Shown piece by piece: positions 26,870 through 36,341 of a stretch of DNA of 64,000 bases. The position numbers and the translations under genes were made by a program. This DNA is from Pseudogemmobacter faecipullorum. GTDB lineage: Bacteria; Pseudomonadota; Alphaproteobacteria; Rhodobacterales; Rhodobacteraceae. The notes beneath the pieces are model-generated. The model did not search any database. It had not been told where the DNA came from and worked only from the letters and a program-made list of their open reading frames with translations. Within the stretch, counting starts at the first letter, position 1, and each line of letters opens with the position of its first letter. The DNA lies in contig NZ_JACDXX010000001.1 in the NCBI RefSeq assembly GCF_020539525.1, forward strand, positions 62,001-126,000, written 5' to 3'.

Positions 26870-27682
26870 TCAGGGGCCCGATTGCTGCAGCCGGCCGCCC
26901 TGACGCACCATGACCACGCGTTTTGCGAGGCCGGTATTGTCATCGGTCTCGACATAGACCCCCGAAAGGGTCGCCTCGCCCCCGGCCGGCTCAAAGCGTG
27001 ATTTCGACATGCCGGTGATGAAGCGGCGCATCGGCTCAAGCTTTTCCATGCCGATCACGCTGTCATAATCGCCGCACATTCCGGCATCTGACAGATAGGC
27101 GGTGCCGCCCTTCAGGATCTGGGCATCACCGGTCGGCACATGGGTATGGGTGCCGACCACCAGGCTGGCCTGGCCATCACACCAGTGCCCCATGCCCATT
27201 TTCTCGGAAGTGGCCTCAGCATGAACATCAATAATCGCCGCCTGAACACTGACGCCCAGACGATGCGTCTTGAGCACCGGGTCAATCGCCGAGAAGGGAT
27301 CATCAAAGGGCTGTTTCATAAACACCCGGCCCAGCACCTGCGCCACCAGCACTTTTTTGCCGTTCGGAGCATTGAAGACCCGCGCGCCTTTACCCGGTGC
27401 GATCCGCGAATAATTCAGCGGACGGATGATCCTCGGCTCTTCCTCAAGGAACTGCGCCATGTCTTTCTGATCGAAAGCATGATCACCAAGCGTCACCACA
27501 TCGGCCCCGGCCGCGAGGATGCCTTTGGCATGTTCGGCGGAAAGCCCCATGCCCCCGGTCGCATTCTCGCCATTGACCACGACGAAATCGAGACCCCAAT
27601 CCGCGCGCAGCTTCGGCAGCACACTGGCAATCGCCGTCCGCCCCGCACGCCCCATCACATCGCCAAGAAAAAGCAGTTTCAT
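26870..27682 (-). CDS. ymdB: YmdB-like metallophosphoesterase
   Basis: A 270-residue enzyme of the TIGR00282 group with a complete metal-site set: GDVMGRAG at the N-terminus, [27 protein letters not shown] and [10 protein letters not shown]. The Bacillus YmdB relative cleaves 2',3'-cyclic nucleotides. The conserved MKLLFLGD fixes the start although the frame extends upstream. It lies upstream of yebC on the same strand. Confidence 0.88.
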   Translation of the reverse strand: MKLLFLGDVMGRAGRTAIASVLPKLRADWGLDFVVVNGENATGGMGLSAEHAKGILAAGADVVTLGDHAFDQKDMAQFLEEEPRIIRPLNYSRIAPGKGARVFNAPNGKKVLVAQVLGRVFMKQPFDDPFSAIDPVLKTHRLGVSVQAAIIDVHAEATSEKMGMGHWCDGQASLVVGTHTHVPTGDAQILKGGTAYLSDAGMCGDYDSVIGMEKLEPMRRFITGMSKSRFEPAGGEATLSGVYVETDDNTGLAKRVVMVRQGGRLQQSGP

Positions 27683-27837
27683 GGGATTTGCCTTATTCCC
27701 CCCGCCCCCGGGCTTCAACCCCGCCAGCGGCCGGTTTTCCGCCCGGTACGGCAAAATCCGCATCTTGACCCGCCCCGGGCCGCTGCCAGGCCTGCCGGGC
27801 AGTTGAGCCAGCGCCCGGGATCCGCTAGTCAGGCCCC

Positions 27838-28479
27838 ATGACCCCAGATCTGATCCAGAGCCTTTTCACCCGCCCCGATGGGCAGTTCCTCTGCGCCCGC
27901 TGGGCCCGCCCGGTGGCGCCGGTGGTCTTCGGCACCGATGATGCCACCCTGGCCACGGTAAAGGGGGCAATTGAGGCCCTCGCCCGGATTGCCCGTCTGC
28001 CCACCGCCGAGACCGATCCCGAGCTTGGCGCGAATTTCATGCTCTTCTTCTTCCGCGACTGGGCCGAGCTGACCGGAGTGCCCGATCTCGACCGGGTGAT
28101 CCCCGATCTGGCGCCGCTCTGTGCCCGGCTTGCCGATCAGGGGGCCAATCAGTACCGGGTGTTCCGCTTTGACGAGGCCGGAGCGATCCGCGCGGTCTTC
28201 ACCTTCCTGCGGATGGATGAGCATCTGGCGGAAATGCCCGCTGCCGATCTGGCGCTGGTTCAGGCGGCCGAGGCCATGCTGACCTGGGGCGAAGGCGCTT
28301 TCTTCAAAATCGCACCGCTGGCCCGCACGCCCGAAGGCGATATCTTCCTGCGCCCCGACCTCGCCACGCTGATCCGGGTGGCCTATGATCCGGCCCTGCC
28401 CGCGAGCGCCAGCGATCCGAGCCATGCGCTGCGCCTTGCCGCCCGGCTTGCGGCGGCCGAGGGCGGCACGAATGCATGA
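27838..28479 (+). CDS. Conserved hypothetical protein upstream of ybgC
   Basis: A 213-residue soluble protein without a signal peptide or membrane segment. It has several acidic and aromatic stretches (FMLFFFRDWAELTGV, AVFTFLRMDEHLAEMP). I do not recognise a named domain. It overlaps ybgC by 8 bp, so it is translationally coupled to the Tol-Pal-associated thioesterase gene, as an uncharacterised small protein placed in front of the Tol-Pal block. Confidence 0.75.
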   Translation: MTPDLIQSLFTRPDGQFLCARWARPVAPVVFGTDDATLATVKGAIEALARIARLPTAETDPELGANFMLFFFRDWAELTGVPDLDRVIPDLAPLCARLADQGANQYRVFRFDEAGAIRAVFTFLRMDEHLAEMPAADLALVQAAEAMLTWGEGAFFKIAPLARTPEGDIFLRPDLATLIRVAYDPALPASASDPSHALRLAARLAAAEGGTNA

Positions 28480-28864
28480 ATTTGCGGTCCGGGTCTATTA
28501 CGAGGATACCGACCTCGCGGGCATCGTCTATTACGCGAATTATCTGAAATTCATCGAACGCGGCCGCAGCGAATGGGTGCGCGGTTGCGGAATTGATCAG
28601 ATGGGGCTGAAAGCCAGCCAGGGCATCGTCTTCGCGGTGCGCCGGGTCGAGGCCGATTACCTGCGCCCGGCCCGTTTTGGCGAGGATCTGACCGTGACCA
28701 CCCGGGCTGATGCTGTCACCGGGGCGCGGATCACGCTCAGCCAGCAGGTTCTGCGCGGCACCGAGCTGCTGTTTGATGCCAAAATCACCCTCGCCTGCCT
28801 CAGCGAGGCCGGGGCCCCGGCCCGGCTGCCATCCGCGATCCGCACTCTGCTGAACCAGGGCTGA
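28472..28864 (+). CDS. ybgC: Tol-Pal-associated acyl-CoA thioesterase YbgC
   Basis: A 130-residue hot-dog thioesterase with the catalytic motif YYEDTDLAGIVYYANYLKF and ERGRSEWVR right after it, both diagnostic for YbgC. It hydrolyses short or phosphopantetheine-linked acyl thioesters and heads the tol-pal cluster in most proteobacteria. The start at 28472 overlaps the preceding stop by 8 bp. A separate promoter lies between it and tolQ. Confidence 0.93.
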   Translation: MHEFAVRVYYEDTDLAGIVYYANYLKFIERGRSEWVRGCGIDQMGLKASQGIVFAVRRVEADYLRPARFGEDLTVTTRADAVTGARITLSQQVLRGTELLFDAKITLACLSEAGAPARLPSAIRTLLNQG

Positions 28865-28960
28865 AGCACCGGCGGAAAGCGGACTTTACCACCTGTCTGG
28901 GCAAAGCTTTGCCAGGCTACAAGATCTTGTCAGCGGTCACTCGCCGCTCTCCAAGATGTG

Positions 28961-28990
28961 TTGGCATTCTCCTTGTATCACTGATAGAAT
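28961..28990 (+). promoter_or_regulatory. Candidate sigma-70 promoter for the tol-pal operon
   Basis: TTGGCA at 28961-28966 and TAGAAT at 28985-28990 with an 18-bp spacer, each one mismatch from consensus, lie 50 bp before the tolQ ATG. A perfect 14-bp palindrome (GGCAAAGCTTTGCC, 28900-28913) lies about 47 bp upstream of the -35 and could be an operator. Confidence 0.6.
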
Positions 28991-29040
28991 CAGCGCTAAC
29001 GACCGGCGAAACTGACCGGCGATACAAACGAGCAGGCTAA

Positions 29041-29736
29041 ATGGATACCCAAACCCTCGCGATGGCGCAGGAGCTTGACTTCTCGCTGCTGGCGCTTTTT
29101 GCGCGCGCCACTTTCACCGTTAAGCTGGTGATGATTATGCTGATCGTCATGTCCTTCTGGTCATGGGCGATCATCTTCCAGAAACATATCCTGTTCCGCA
29201 AATCCCGCGCCGAGGCCGCCGAGTTTGACCGCGCCTTCTGGTCAGGTGAGCCGCTTGATGAACTTTATGAGCGGATCGGGCCGGAACCCCAGGGCGCTTC
29301 CGAGCAGATTTTCTCGGCCGGTATGCTGGAATGGCGCCGCAGCCATAAGCAGGATGGCGCGCTGATCGCCGGGGCCCAGGCCCGGATCGACCGCGCCATG
29401 GATGTGGCCATCGCCCGCGAAAGCGAGCGACTGAACAAGGGCCTGTCCTTCCTCGCCACCACCGGCTCGGTCGCGCCTTTCATTGGTCTGTTCGGCACGA
29501 TCTGGGGCATCAAACACTCATTCGAGGAAATTGCGATCTCGCAGAACACCTCGCTGGCGGTTGTGGCCCCGGGCATTGCCGAGGCGCTGCTGGCCACCGG
29601 CATCGGCCTGATCGCCGCTATTCCTGCCGTGGTGGCCTATAACAAGCTCAATGCCGACAGCGAGCAGATCCAGGGCAATTACGAGAGCTTTGCCGATGAA
29701 TTTGCGACCATCCTGTCGCGCCAGCTGGACAGCTGA
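29041..29736 (+). CDS. tolQ: Tol-Pal system proton-channel subunit TolQ
   Basis: A 231-residue inner-membrane protein of the TolQ/ExbB/MotA family with three membrane segments (about 20-45, 135-155, 170-195). It carries the conserved [23 protein letters not shown] run in its second helix and [20 protein letters not shown] in the third. TolQ5-TolR2 uses the proton gradient to energise TolA during outer-membrane constriction at division. It is the first gene after the promoter. Confidence 0.96.
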   Translation: MDTQTLAMAQELDFSLLALFARATFTVKLVMIMLIVMSFWSWAIIFQKHILFRKSRAEAAEFDRAFWSGEPLDELYERIGPEPQGASEQIFSAGMLEWRRSHKQDGALIAGAQARIDRAMDVAIARESERLNKGLSFLATTGSVAPFIGLFGTIWGIKHSFEEIAISQNTSLAVVAPGIAEALLATGIGLIAAIPAVVAYNKLNADSEQIQGNYESFADEFATILSRQLDS

Positions 29737-29739
29737 GCC

Positions 29740-30210
29740 ATGGGTGGCGGTGTCATGAAAAAATCGGGCGGCGGCGGGCGGCGCGGCAGGCGCCGGGGCG
29801 CCTCGGCCGCGATGAGCGAGATCAACGTCACGCCCTTCGTCGACGTTATGCTGGTGCTGATGATCATCTTCATGGTGGCAGCGCCGATGATGACCGTGGG
29901 CGTACCGATCGAACTGCCGAAGACTGCGGCCACAGCCCTGCCGACCGAGCAGGAAGAGCCGCTGTCCATCACCCTGACCGCCGATGGTCTGGTGATGATC
30001 ATGACCAGCGAAGTCTCGGAGGCTGAACTGATCCCGCAGCTGCGCGCCATCGCGGCGGAACGCACCTCGGATAAAGTCTATCTCCGGGCCGATGGCCAGC
30101 TGCCCTATGAGCGTGTTGCCCAGGTGATGGGCGCGCTGAATGCAGGTGGCTTTACCAATATCGGCCTGGTGACCGATTCACGCGGCCCCGATTTCGGCGC
30201 CGGGAACTGA
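29740..30210 (+). CDS. tolR: Tol-Pal system subunit TolR
   Basis: A 156-residue protein with a basic N-terminus, one membrane helix carrying the proton-relay aspartate (INVTPFVDVMLVLMIIFMVA) and a periplasmic ExbD/TolR domain (LRADGQLPYERVAQVMGAL). It starts 3 bp after tolQ. It works with TolQ as the proton-driven motor. Confidence 0.95.
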   Translation: MGGGVMKKSGGGGRRGRRRGASAAMSEINVTPFVDVMLVLMIIFMVAAPMMTVGVPIELPKTAATALPTEQEEPLSITLTADGLVMIMTSEVSEAELIPQLRAIAAERTSDKVYLRADGQLPYERVAQVMGALNAGGFTNIGLVTDSRGPDFGAGN

Positions 30211-30227
30211 AAGCAGAGCACAGGCTG

Positions 30228-31523
30228 ATGGAGCGCCGCTTCCAGACGGGCACAATTCTTTCCGGCGCAGGGCACGCTGGCCTCATCCTCTGGGTGCTGG
30301 TCGGCGACTGGCTGTTTGCCCCTGCCGCGCCGGTTGAGGTGCTCACCACCCAGGTCTCGATGATGTCCTCATCGGAATTCGACGCCATGGCGGCTGCGGC
30401 CCCGAAAGCGTCGGATACCCCGAGCGAGGCCCCTGAGAGCCCCTCCGCGCCGGATGCAGGCGAAGCAGAGCTGAGCGAGCCGGTGGCCGAGACCCCGCGC
30501 CCGCCGCCGCCGCGCCCCGATGCGGTCTCGCAGCCTGACACCATCACCCCGCCGCCTCCGGCGGATACGGCCCCGCCGCCACCTGCCGATCCCTCCCCGG
30601 AGCCGGTCGGAGAGGAATTGCCGCCCGATGTCGCTTTCGCGCCGGAAGAGCAGCCGATGCCCTCGATGAACAGCTCGATGCGGCCAAAGCCAAAGCCCGC
30701 TGAGATCGTGGCACCGACGCCAAGCCCGACCCCGGTTGAGGAGCAGGTCGAGACCGCACCTGCCCCCGAAGAGGCCGTGACCGAAACGCCGGAGCCGACC
30801 CCCGAGCCGCCGCGTGAGCAGCAGGAAGCCGTCGCCCAGGAGGAGACCGGCGATGTTCTGCGCACCGAAGCGACCGAGGAACAGACAGAATCGATGGGGA
30901 TGAGCACCTCACCGCGCCCGCGCGGCAAGCCTGCCCGTCCCACCCCCGCCCAGGAACCGGCAGCGGAAACCCCGTCACGGCCCTCGGCCCCGGCTTCGGA
31001 TAATTCCTCCAGCGCGGAGAACGATGCCATTGCCGAGGCCCTGGCCGAAGCTGCGGCCGAGGAAGCCGCTGCAGCCGCCAAAGCCGAAGCTGCGGCTGCC
31101 AAAGCTGCCGCCGATAAAGCGGCTGCGGATAAGGCTGCGGCCGATAAAGCCGCTGCGGCAGCGAATTCCGGCTCGGGGGGCAATGGCTCTGCATCCAGGG
31201 GCGCACCGCTGACCGGGGGCGAAATGGGCGATATTTCCTCGGCGATCTCGCGCAAATGGAATGTCGGCGCCATGGGGACCGAGGCGATGTCGACGGTGAT
31301 CGTGGTCAGGGTCGAATTCGATGCCTCGGGCAAGCCCGGCAATATGTCGCTGGCCGAATCCAGTGGCCCGAGCGATCAGGCGATCCAGGTGGCGTTCCGT
31401 CAGGCCCGTTCGGCGATTGCCCGCGCCTATCAGGAGGGCGGCATCCCGCTGCCCGCCGATAAATACGAGACCTGGAAAGTTCTGGAATTCGTCTTCGATG
31501 CCAATGGGATGAGGATGCGATGA
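30228..31523 (+). CDS. tolA: Cell-envelope spanning protein TolA
   Basis: A 431-residue protein with an N-terminal membrane anchor (about 13-30), a long proline/glutamate-rich stretch, an Ala/Lys/Glu helical part around residues 265-310 (AAADKAAADKAAADKAAA), and a C-terminal TolA/TonB-like domain (VIVVRVEFDASGKPGNMSLA, then SDQAIQVAFRQARSAIARA). TolA links the inner-membrane motor to Pal and TolB. The helical part is shorter, and the proline-rich part longer, than in E. coli. It follows tolR by 17 bp. Confidence 0.92.
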   Translation: MERRFQTGTILSGAGHAGLILWVLVGDWLFAPAAPVEVLTTQVSMMSSSEFDAMAAAAPKASDTPSEAPESPSAPDAGEAELSEPVAETPRPPPPRPDAVSQPDTITPPPPADTAPPPPADPSPEPVGEELPPDVAFAPEEQPMPSMNSSMRPKPKPAEIVAPTPSPTPVEEQVETAPAPEEAVTETPEPTPEPPREQQEAVAQEETGDVLRTEATEEQTESMGMSTSPRPRGKPARPTPAQEPAAETPSRPSAPASDNSSSAENDAIAEALAEAAAEEAAAAAKAEAAAAKAAADKAAADKAAADKAAAAANSGSGGNGSASRGAPLTGGEMGDISSAISRKWNVGAMGTEAMSTVIVVRVEFDASGKPGNMSLAESSGPSDQAIQVAFRQARSAIARAYQEGGIPLPADKYETWKVLEFVFDANGMRMR

Positions 31524-32023
31524 CCGCTGGACTGCGCCTTGTATCCGCGCTTTGCTCTGGCCTCGCTGTGCTGGCGGGGCCCGGGCTGGCGCTGGATGGC
31601 CCCGGGGCGGAAACAGCTGTCGCGCCCGACAGCGGGCCACAGCGGCGCGACTGTCCGGCAGAGGCGGCAGATCCCGGCCTCAGCGGCTCTGATCTGGCGC
31701 AGCAGCTGCAGCGCTCGATTGCTGCGATCTGGCAGGCCGGAGGGGTACTGCCCGGCACAGAGGGCGCAAAGATCAGCGTCCGGCTCTGCCCGAGCAAAGA
31801 TCCCCGCGCACCTCTCGATGTGTTCATCATGGACTATCAGGGCCCGGAGGGTGAGGCGCAGCAGGCGCTCTTTGGCGCTCTGATGGCCGCCATCCGTCGT
31901 GTCGCCGCCCCGGGCCGCGGCTTTGAGGCAGTCATGCTGGAACTGGGCCGGGGCGATCCGGATCTGGTCACCCTGGATCTGGAGTTCATCGCCGAAGCCC
32001 ATGGCACCGGCGCTGCACCATGA
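31520..32023 (+). CDS. TolA C-terminal-like protein between tolA and tolB
   Basis: A 167-residue protein with a signal peptide ([20 protein letters not shown]) and a domain whose layout resembles the TolA/TonB C-terminus: [17 protein letters not shown], a strand, then a helix with [17 protein letters not shown]. It overlaps tolA by 4 bp and precedes tolB, so it is part of the operon. The E. coli operon has no gene here. Likeness to the TolA C-terminal domain is by eye and weak. It is probably a periplasmic accessory factor. Confidence 0.65.
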   Translation: MTAGLRLVSALCSGLAVLAGPGLALDGPGAETAVAPDSGPQRRDCPAEAADPGLSGSDLAQQLQRSIAAIWQAGGVLPGTEGAKISVRLCPSKDPRAPLDVFIMDYQGPEGEAQQALFGALMAAIRRVAAPGRGFEAVMLELGRGDPDLVTLDLEFIAEAHGTGAAP

Positions 32024-32077
32024 TAGAGATGACAGAGATGTCACGCAGCACGGCGCAACCATTCCTGCCGCATCACG

Positions 32078-32106
32078 TTGGCAGTGCAATATTGAAACCT
32101 TTTATG
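32078..32106 (+). promoter_or_regulatory. Candidate internal promoter before tolB
   Basis: TTGGCA (32078-32083) and TTTATG (32101-32106) with a 17-bp spacer lie in the 124-bp gap before tolB. The -35 is good and the -10 poor. It would allow tolB, pal and cpoB to be expressed apart from tolQRA. Confidence 0.3.
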
Positions 32107-32147
32107 CAAACGGGCAGCAGACCCGGTCAATTCGGAGCCAGAGGCAG

Positions 32148-33482
32148 ATGACCTTCACCAGAAGAAGCTTTGCAACCACCATGCTGGCAGGCGCCACGAT
32201 GCTGCCCGCCATGGCCCGCGCCCAGGATGGCCGCCCGCCGCGCATCGTCATCGGCCCTGGCACCATCGAGCCGATGCCGATTGCCGTACCGGTTTTTGTC
32301 GATGAGGGCGGCGCGGGCGAGCTGACCGGCAACCTGGCCAGCGTCGTGCTGTCGGACCTGACCGGCACCGGCTTCTTCCGCGAGATCCCGCGCGAAGCCC
32401 ATATCAGCCGCATCTCGTCTTTTGATGCTGCCATCCCGTTCGAGGACTGGCGCGCCGTCAATGCTCAGGTGCTGATCGTTGGCGCCGTCTCGGCCGCGGG
32501 CGACCGGATTTCGGTGAAATTCCGCGCCTGGGATGTGGTCAATGGCCGCCCGATGGAGGGCGCGGCGCTGCAACTCGCCGGCACCAGAGGCGGCTGGCGC
32601 CGCATGTCGCATAAAGTGGCGGATGCAGTCTATTCGGCCATCACCGGCGAAAGCGGTTATTTCGATACCCGTGTGGTCTTCGTCTCGGAAGCCGGACCCA
32701 AGAACGCCCGGCAGAAACGCCTTGCCGTCATGGATTACGATGGCGCCAATGTGCAATATCTGACCGACAGCCAGTCGATCGTTCTGGCGCCGCGCTTCTC
32801 GCCTGCCGGGGATCGCATCATCTATACCAGCTATGAGACCGGCTTCCCGCGCATGACGCTGCTCGATGTTGGCAGCCTGCGCCGTCAGACCCTGGCCGAA
32901 CAGCCGGGCACCATGACCTTCGCACCGCGCTTCTCGCCCGATGGCCGCTCGGTGGTCTTCTCGCTTGAGCGCGGCGGCAATACCGATATCTACAAAATGG
33001 ACCTCGGCTCGGGATCGACCAGCCAGCTGACCAATTCCCCCTCGATTGAGACCGCCCCCAGCTTCTCCCCCGATGGCAGCCGCATCTGCTTTGAAAGCGA
33101 CCGCACCGGCGGCAGCCAGATCTATATCATGGGCGCCGGTGGCGGTGAGGGGCAGCGGATTTCGGGCGGAGATGGCCGCTATGGCACGCCGGTCTGGTCG
33201 CCGCGTGGCGATCTGATCGCTTTCACCAAACAGGCTAAGGGCCGCTTCCATATCGGTGTGATGCGCGCGGATGGCTCGGAAGAGCGTCTGCTGACCTCGT
33301 CCTTCCTGGATGAGGGCCCGACCTGGGCCCCGAACGGAAGGGTGATCATGTTCACCCGTGAGACCTCGGGCGACGGCGGCCAGGCTTCGCTCTGGTCGGT
33401 TGACATCACCGGACGCAACCTCAAGCAGATTCCGACCCAGGGCCCGGCTTCGGACCCGGCATGGTCGCCGCTGCTTCCGTAA
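32148..33482 (+). CDS. tolB: Tol-Pal system beta-propeller protein TolB
   Basis: A 444-residue periplasmic protein: signal peptide (1-25), an N-terminal domain (about 30-165), and a six-bladed WD40-like propeller with repeats such as [19 protein letters not shown] and [20 protein letters not shown]. TolB binds Pal and TolA at the division site. The leader begins [15 protein letters not shown], which contains a twin-arginine-like TRRSFA. The frame extends upstream, but the leader and AGAGG before the ATG decide the start. Confidence 0.95.
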   Translation: MTFTRRSFATTMLAGATMLPAMARAQDGRPPRIVIGPGTIEPMPIAVPVFVDEGGAGELTGNLASVVLSDLTGTGFFREIPREAHISRISSFDAAIPFEDWRAVNAQVLIVGAVSAAGDRISVKFRAWDVVNGRPMEGAALQLAGTRGGWRRMSHKVADAVYSAITGESGYFDTRVVFVSEAGPKNARQKRLAVMDYDGANVQYLTDSQSIVLAPRFSPAGDRIIYTSYETGFPRMTLLDVGSLRRQTLAEQPGTMTFAPRFSPDGRSVVFSLERGGNTDIYKMDLGSGSTSQLTNSPSIETAPSFSPDGSRICFESDRTGGSQIYIMGAGGGEGQRISGGDGRYGTPVWSPRGDLIAFTKQAKGRFHIGVMRADGSEERLLTSSFLDEGPTWAPNGRVIMFTRETSGDGGQASLWSVDITGRNLKQIPTQGPASDPAWSPLLP

Positions 33483-33491
33483 ATCGCCGCT

Positions 33492-33524
33492 GCGGGCAAT
33501 GGGCAACGCTGCCCGATTGCCCGC
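33492..33524 (+). promoter_or_regulatory. Stem-loop between tolB and pal
   Basis: GCGGGCAAT pairs with ATTGCCCGC, enclosing GGGCA/TGCCC with an ACGC loop and one bulged G, so 14 base pairs in 33 bases. It starts 10 bp after the tolB stop. It is not followed by a T run, so it looks like an mRNA-stability or processing hairpin and not a terminator. Confidence 0.5.
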
Positions 33525-33591
33525 GCCACGGCAAAGCTGCTAAACTGGTGCGACACTCTGCCCCGCCCGCGTTGAAAAAGGATAAGAGCCG

Positions 33592-34134
33592 ATGACTTTC
33601 ACTCCCAAGGCCCTGCTTTTGCTGGCCACTCTCGGCCTCGCGGCCTGTCAGAACCCCGACCGCTATGGTTCGGGCGGCGATGGCGGCTATGGTCAGGGCG
33701 GCAATGGCGGCAATGGTGGTTCGGGCTATATCGACACCAGCGGCCTCGGCGATCCGAATGATCCCCGTTCCATCGCCTATTTCAACCAGTCGGTTGGCGA
33801 CCGTGTGCTGTTCGGCCTCGACCAGTCCACGGTTTCCGATGAGGGCCGCCGCATCCTGAGCGCACAGGCCAACTGGCTGAACCAGAACCCCGGCTATGCG
33901 ATCATCATCGAAGGCCATGCCGACGAAAAAGGCACCCGTGAGTATAACCTTGCACTCGGTGCACGCCGTGCCGCTGCCGCCCAGCAGTACCTGATCTCGC
34001 AGGGCGTTTCGGGCAGCCGTATGCGCACCATCTCTTATGGTAAAGAGCGCCCGATCGAGGTCTGCTCGACCGAGAGCTGCTATTCGCAAAACCGCCGCGC
34101 CGTCACGGTGCTGTCGGTTGGCGCAGGCGCCTGA
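33592..34134 (+). CDS. pal: Peptidoglycan-associated lipoprotein Pal
   Basis: A 180-residue lipoprotein. The signal ends in the lipobox LAAC with the lipidated Cys at 19. A short glycine-rich linker follows (GGDGGYGQGGNGGNGGSG), then the OmpA-type peptidoglycan-binding domain with IIIEGHADEKGTREYNLALG and RRAAAAQQYL. It anchors the outer membrane to peptidoglycan and binds TolB and TolA. It follows tolB by 109 bp, with a hairpin in between. Confidence 0.95.
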   Translation: MTFTPKALLLLATLGLAACQNPDRYGSGGDGGYGQGGNGGNGGSGYIDTSGLGDPNDPRSIAYFNQSVGDRVLFGLDQSTVSDEGRRILSAQANWLNQNPGYAIIIEGHADEKGTREYNLALGARRAAAAQQYLISQGVSGSRMRTISYGKERPIEVCSTESCYSQNRRAVTVLSVGAGA

Positions 34135-34140
34135 CCCGTG

Positions 34141-34971
34141 ATGCGGGCCCGGTTTCTCCTGCCTGTGCTGGCACTTGGCTTTGCCATGCCCGCCAGTGCT
34201 GAATCGCTTGCCGATGTGCGGGTCGAACTGGGCCAGCTCGCGGCTGAGTTCAACAGGCTCAAGGCTGAACTGACCACCACCGGGGCCTCGGCCCGGGTGG
34301 GCGGTGCCGATGCGCTGGCACGGATGGATACGCTCGAGAGCGAGCTGATGCGTCTGACCTCGCGCACCGAGGAAATCGAGCTGAAACTGAACCGGGTCGT
34401 CAGCGACGGCACCAACCGGATCGGGGATATCGAATTCCGCCTCTGCGAGGCCGAGCCGGGCTGTGACCCGATGAATATGCCGCCGACCGGCACGCTTGGC
34501 GGTGGCAGCGGCGGTGGCTCAGCCTCTGCCGCTCCGGTGATCACCCCTTCGGCCCCCGCGTCGAATTCCTCCGCAGGCCCCGAGCTTGCCGTTGCCGAGA
34601 AAGAAGACTTCGACCGGGCCAAGGGGGTGCTCGGTCAGGGTGACTTTCCCGGTGCTGCATCGCTCTTTGAGGCCTATGCGCAATCCTATCCTGGCGGGCC
34701 GCTAGTCCCTGAGGCGCATTTCCTGCGCGGCGAGGCACTTGGCAAAGCGGGGGAGAAAACCCGCTCGGCCCGGGCCTATCTCGATGCCTATACCAGCGAT
34801 CCGAAGGGGCCTTTCGCCCCTGAGGCGGTGCTGAGGCTGGGCCAGTCGCTGGGTGATCTGGGCCAGACCGATCAGGCCTGCGTGACCCTGGCGCAGATCG
34901 GCATCGAATATCCGGGTTCAAATGCGGCCTCGCAGGCGCCGATGGCGATGCAGGCGCTCGGGTGCCGCTGA
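34141..34971 (+). CDS. cpoB: Division coordinator CpoB (YbgF)
   Basis: A 276-residue periplasmic protein: a signal peptide ending ...AMPASA, an N-terminal coiled coil (about 25-90), a Gly/Ser/Ala/Pro linker, and C-terminal TPR repeats (AKGVLGQGDFPGAASLFEAY, AHFLRGEALGKAGE). CpoB/YbgF couples Tol-Pal to peptidoglycan synthesis in division. A GTG at 34138 directly before the ATG is an alternative start. Its 3' end overlaps tilS by 10 bp. Confidence 0.9.
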   Translation: MRARFLLPVLALGFAMPASAESLADVRVELGQLAAEFNRLKAELTTTGASARVGGADALARMDTLESELMRLTSRTEEIELKLNRVVSDGTNRIGDIEFRLCEAEPGCDPMNMPPTGTLGGGSGGGSASAAPVITPSAPASNSSAGPELAVAEKEDFDRAKGVLGQGDFPGAASLFEAYAQSYPGGPLVPEAHFLRGEALGKAGEKTRSARAYLDAYTSDPKGPFAPEAVLRLGQSLGDLGQTDQACVTLAQIGIEYPGSNAASQAPMAMQALGCR

Positions 34972-36266
34972 GCCCCCTGCCGGTCGAGAATACCTCCGGC
35001 GGGCTAGGCGCTTATGCCCGGCCCGCCGATGATCGCCCCCCCTCTCCGGCTTTTGCCCCCGGGCTGACCGGCGATGCCAGTGCGCCGCCGCTGGGTCTCG
35101 CGGTCTCGGGCGGCAGCGATTCGATGGCGATGCTGCATCTGGCGGCCCGGGCAGCAGCCGCGACCGGCCAGCGTTTTGAAATTGCCACTGTCGATCACCG
35201 GCTGCGCCCGGAAGCCGGTGATGAGGCGCGTTTCGTCCACGAACAGTGCCAGCGGCTCGGCCTGCCGCATCAGACCCTGATCTGGGAAGACCATCCCGGG
35301 ACCGGCAATCTGATGCAGGAGGGCAGCCGCGCCCGCTACCGCCTGCTCGGCCAATGGGCCTGCCAGCGCGGCATTTCCCGCATCGCCCTCGCCCATACCG
35401 CCGATGATCAGGCCGAATGCTTCCTGATGGGGCTGACCCGGGCTGCGGGTCTCGACGGGCTCAGCGGCATGCGCCCGGGCTGGCAGGAAGCCGGCGTCAC
35501 CTTCCTGCGTCCGCTGCTGCACGAAAGCCGCGCGGCGCTGCGCGCCTTTCTGCGCCGGGAGGGGCAGGACTGGTGCGAAGATCCGAGCAACAGCAACCCC
35601 CGCTATCTGCGCGCCCGGATGCGCAGCCTGCGCGCGGCGCTGGAACCCGCCGGGATCGGCCTCACACAATTGCGTGAGACCATCGCCCATCTTGCCCGGG
35701 CCCAGGCCCTTTTGCGCCATGAAACCGGCGCGACTTTTGCCCGCATCGGCACCGAAGAGGCCGGTGCGCTGCGCCTTGAGCGCGCCGGTTTTGCGGCGCT
35801 CCACCCCGAGATGCAGCGCCGCCTGATCAGCGCGGCGATCCGCTGGCTCTCGGCCGCGCGCCATGCGCCGCGCGCGCCGATGCTCGCGCATCTGCTCGAA
35901 CGGCTCAGCAAGGAACAGCCTGCCACGCTTGGCGGCTGTCGCTTCCTGTTTACCCAATCCGCATTGCTGATCTGCCGCGAGCCGCGCAGCCTTGGCCCTG
36001 CGGTTGCTGCCCCCGGGCTCTGGGATCAGCGCTGGCAGATCACCGGCCCGCTCAGCCCGGATCTGGAGCTGCGCGCGCTTGGCGCCGAGGGGCTGCGTCA
36101 GGCTACGGACTGGCGCGAGACCGGTCTGGCGCGGGAAATCCTGCTGGTTTCGCCCGGGCTCTGGCAGGGTGAAATCCTGGTCGCGGCGCCGCTGGCGGGC
36201 TCTGGCGCGGCGAAATGGCAGGCGAAGCTGCGGCAGAGCTTCGCAAACTTCGTGTTATCGCATTGA
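34962..36266 (+). CDS. tilS: tRNA(Ile)-lysidine synthetase TilS
   Basis: A 434-residue PP-loop ATPase: AVSGGSDSMAMLHLA at about residues 47-61, TVDHRLRPEAGDEA, and ALAHTADDQAECFLM. It converts C34 of tRNA-Ile(CAU) to lysidine so that it reads AUA. The GTG start overlaps cpoB, and the first 40 residues are poorly conserved extension. The order cpoB-tilS-ftsH is common in alphaproteobacteria. Confidence 0.92.
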   Translation: MPLSPLPVENTSGGLGAYARPADDRPPSPAFAPGLTGDASAPPLGLAVSGGSDSMAMLHLAARAAAATGQRFEIATVDHRLRPEAGDEARFVHEQCQRLGLPHQTLIWEDHPGTGNLMQEGSRARYRLLGQWACQRGISRIALAHTADDQAECFLMGLTRAAGLDGLSGMRPGWQEAGVTFLRPLLHESRAALRAFLRREGQDWCEDPSNSNPRYLRARMRSLRAALEPAGIGLTQLRETIAHLARAQALLRHETGATFARIGTEEAGALRLERAGFAALHPEMQRRLISAAIRWLSAARHAPRAPMLAHLLERLSKEQPATLGGCRFLFTQSALLICREPRSLGPAVAAPGLWDQRWQITGPLSPDLELRALGAEGLRQATDWRETGLAREILLVSPGLWQGEILVAAPLAGSGAAKWQAKLRQSFANFVLSH

Positions 36267-36341
36267 ACCTGATGCAGTGATGGCTAAATTAGACGCAACG
36301 CGGCGGCTAACCTTGGCCATGCCGCCTGTCGGGAGATTCAT

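Noticed and set aside
26752-27039. N-terminal extension of the yebC frame
   Set aside because: YebC proteins begin MAGHSKW, which is at 26751; the extension runs into the upstream gene.
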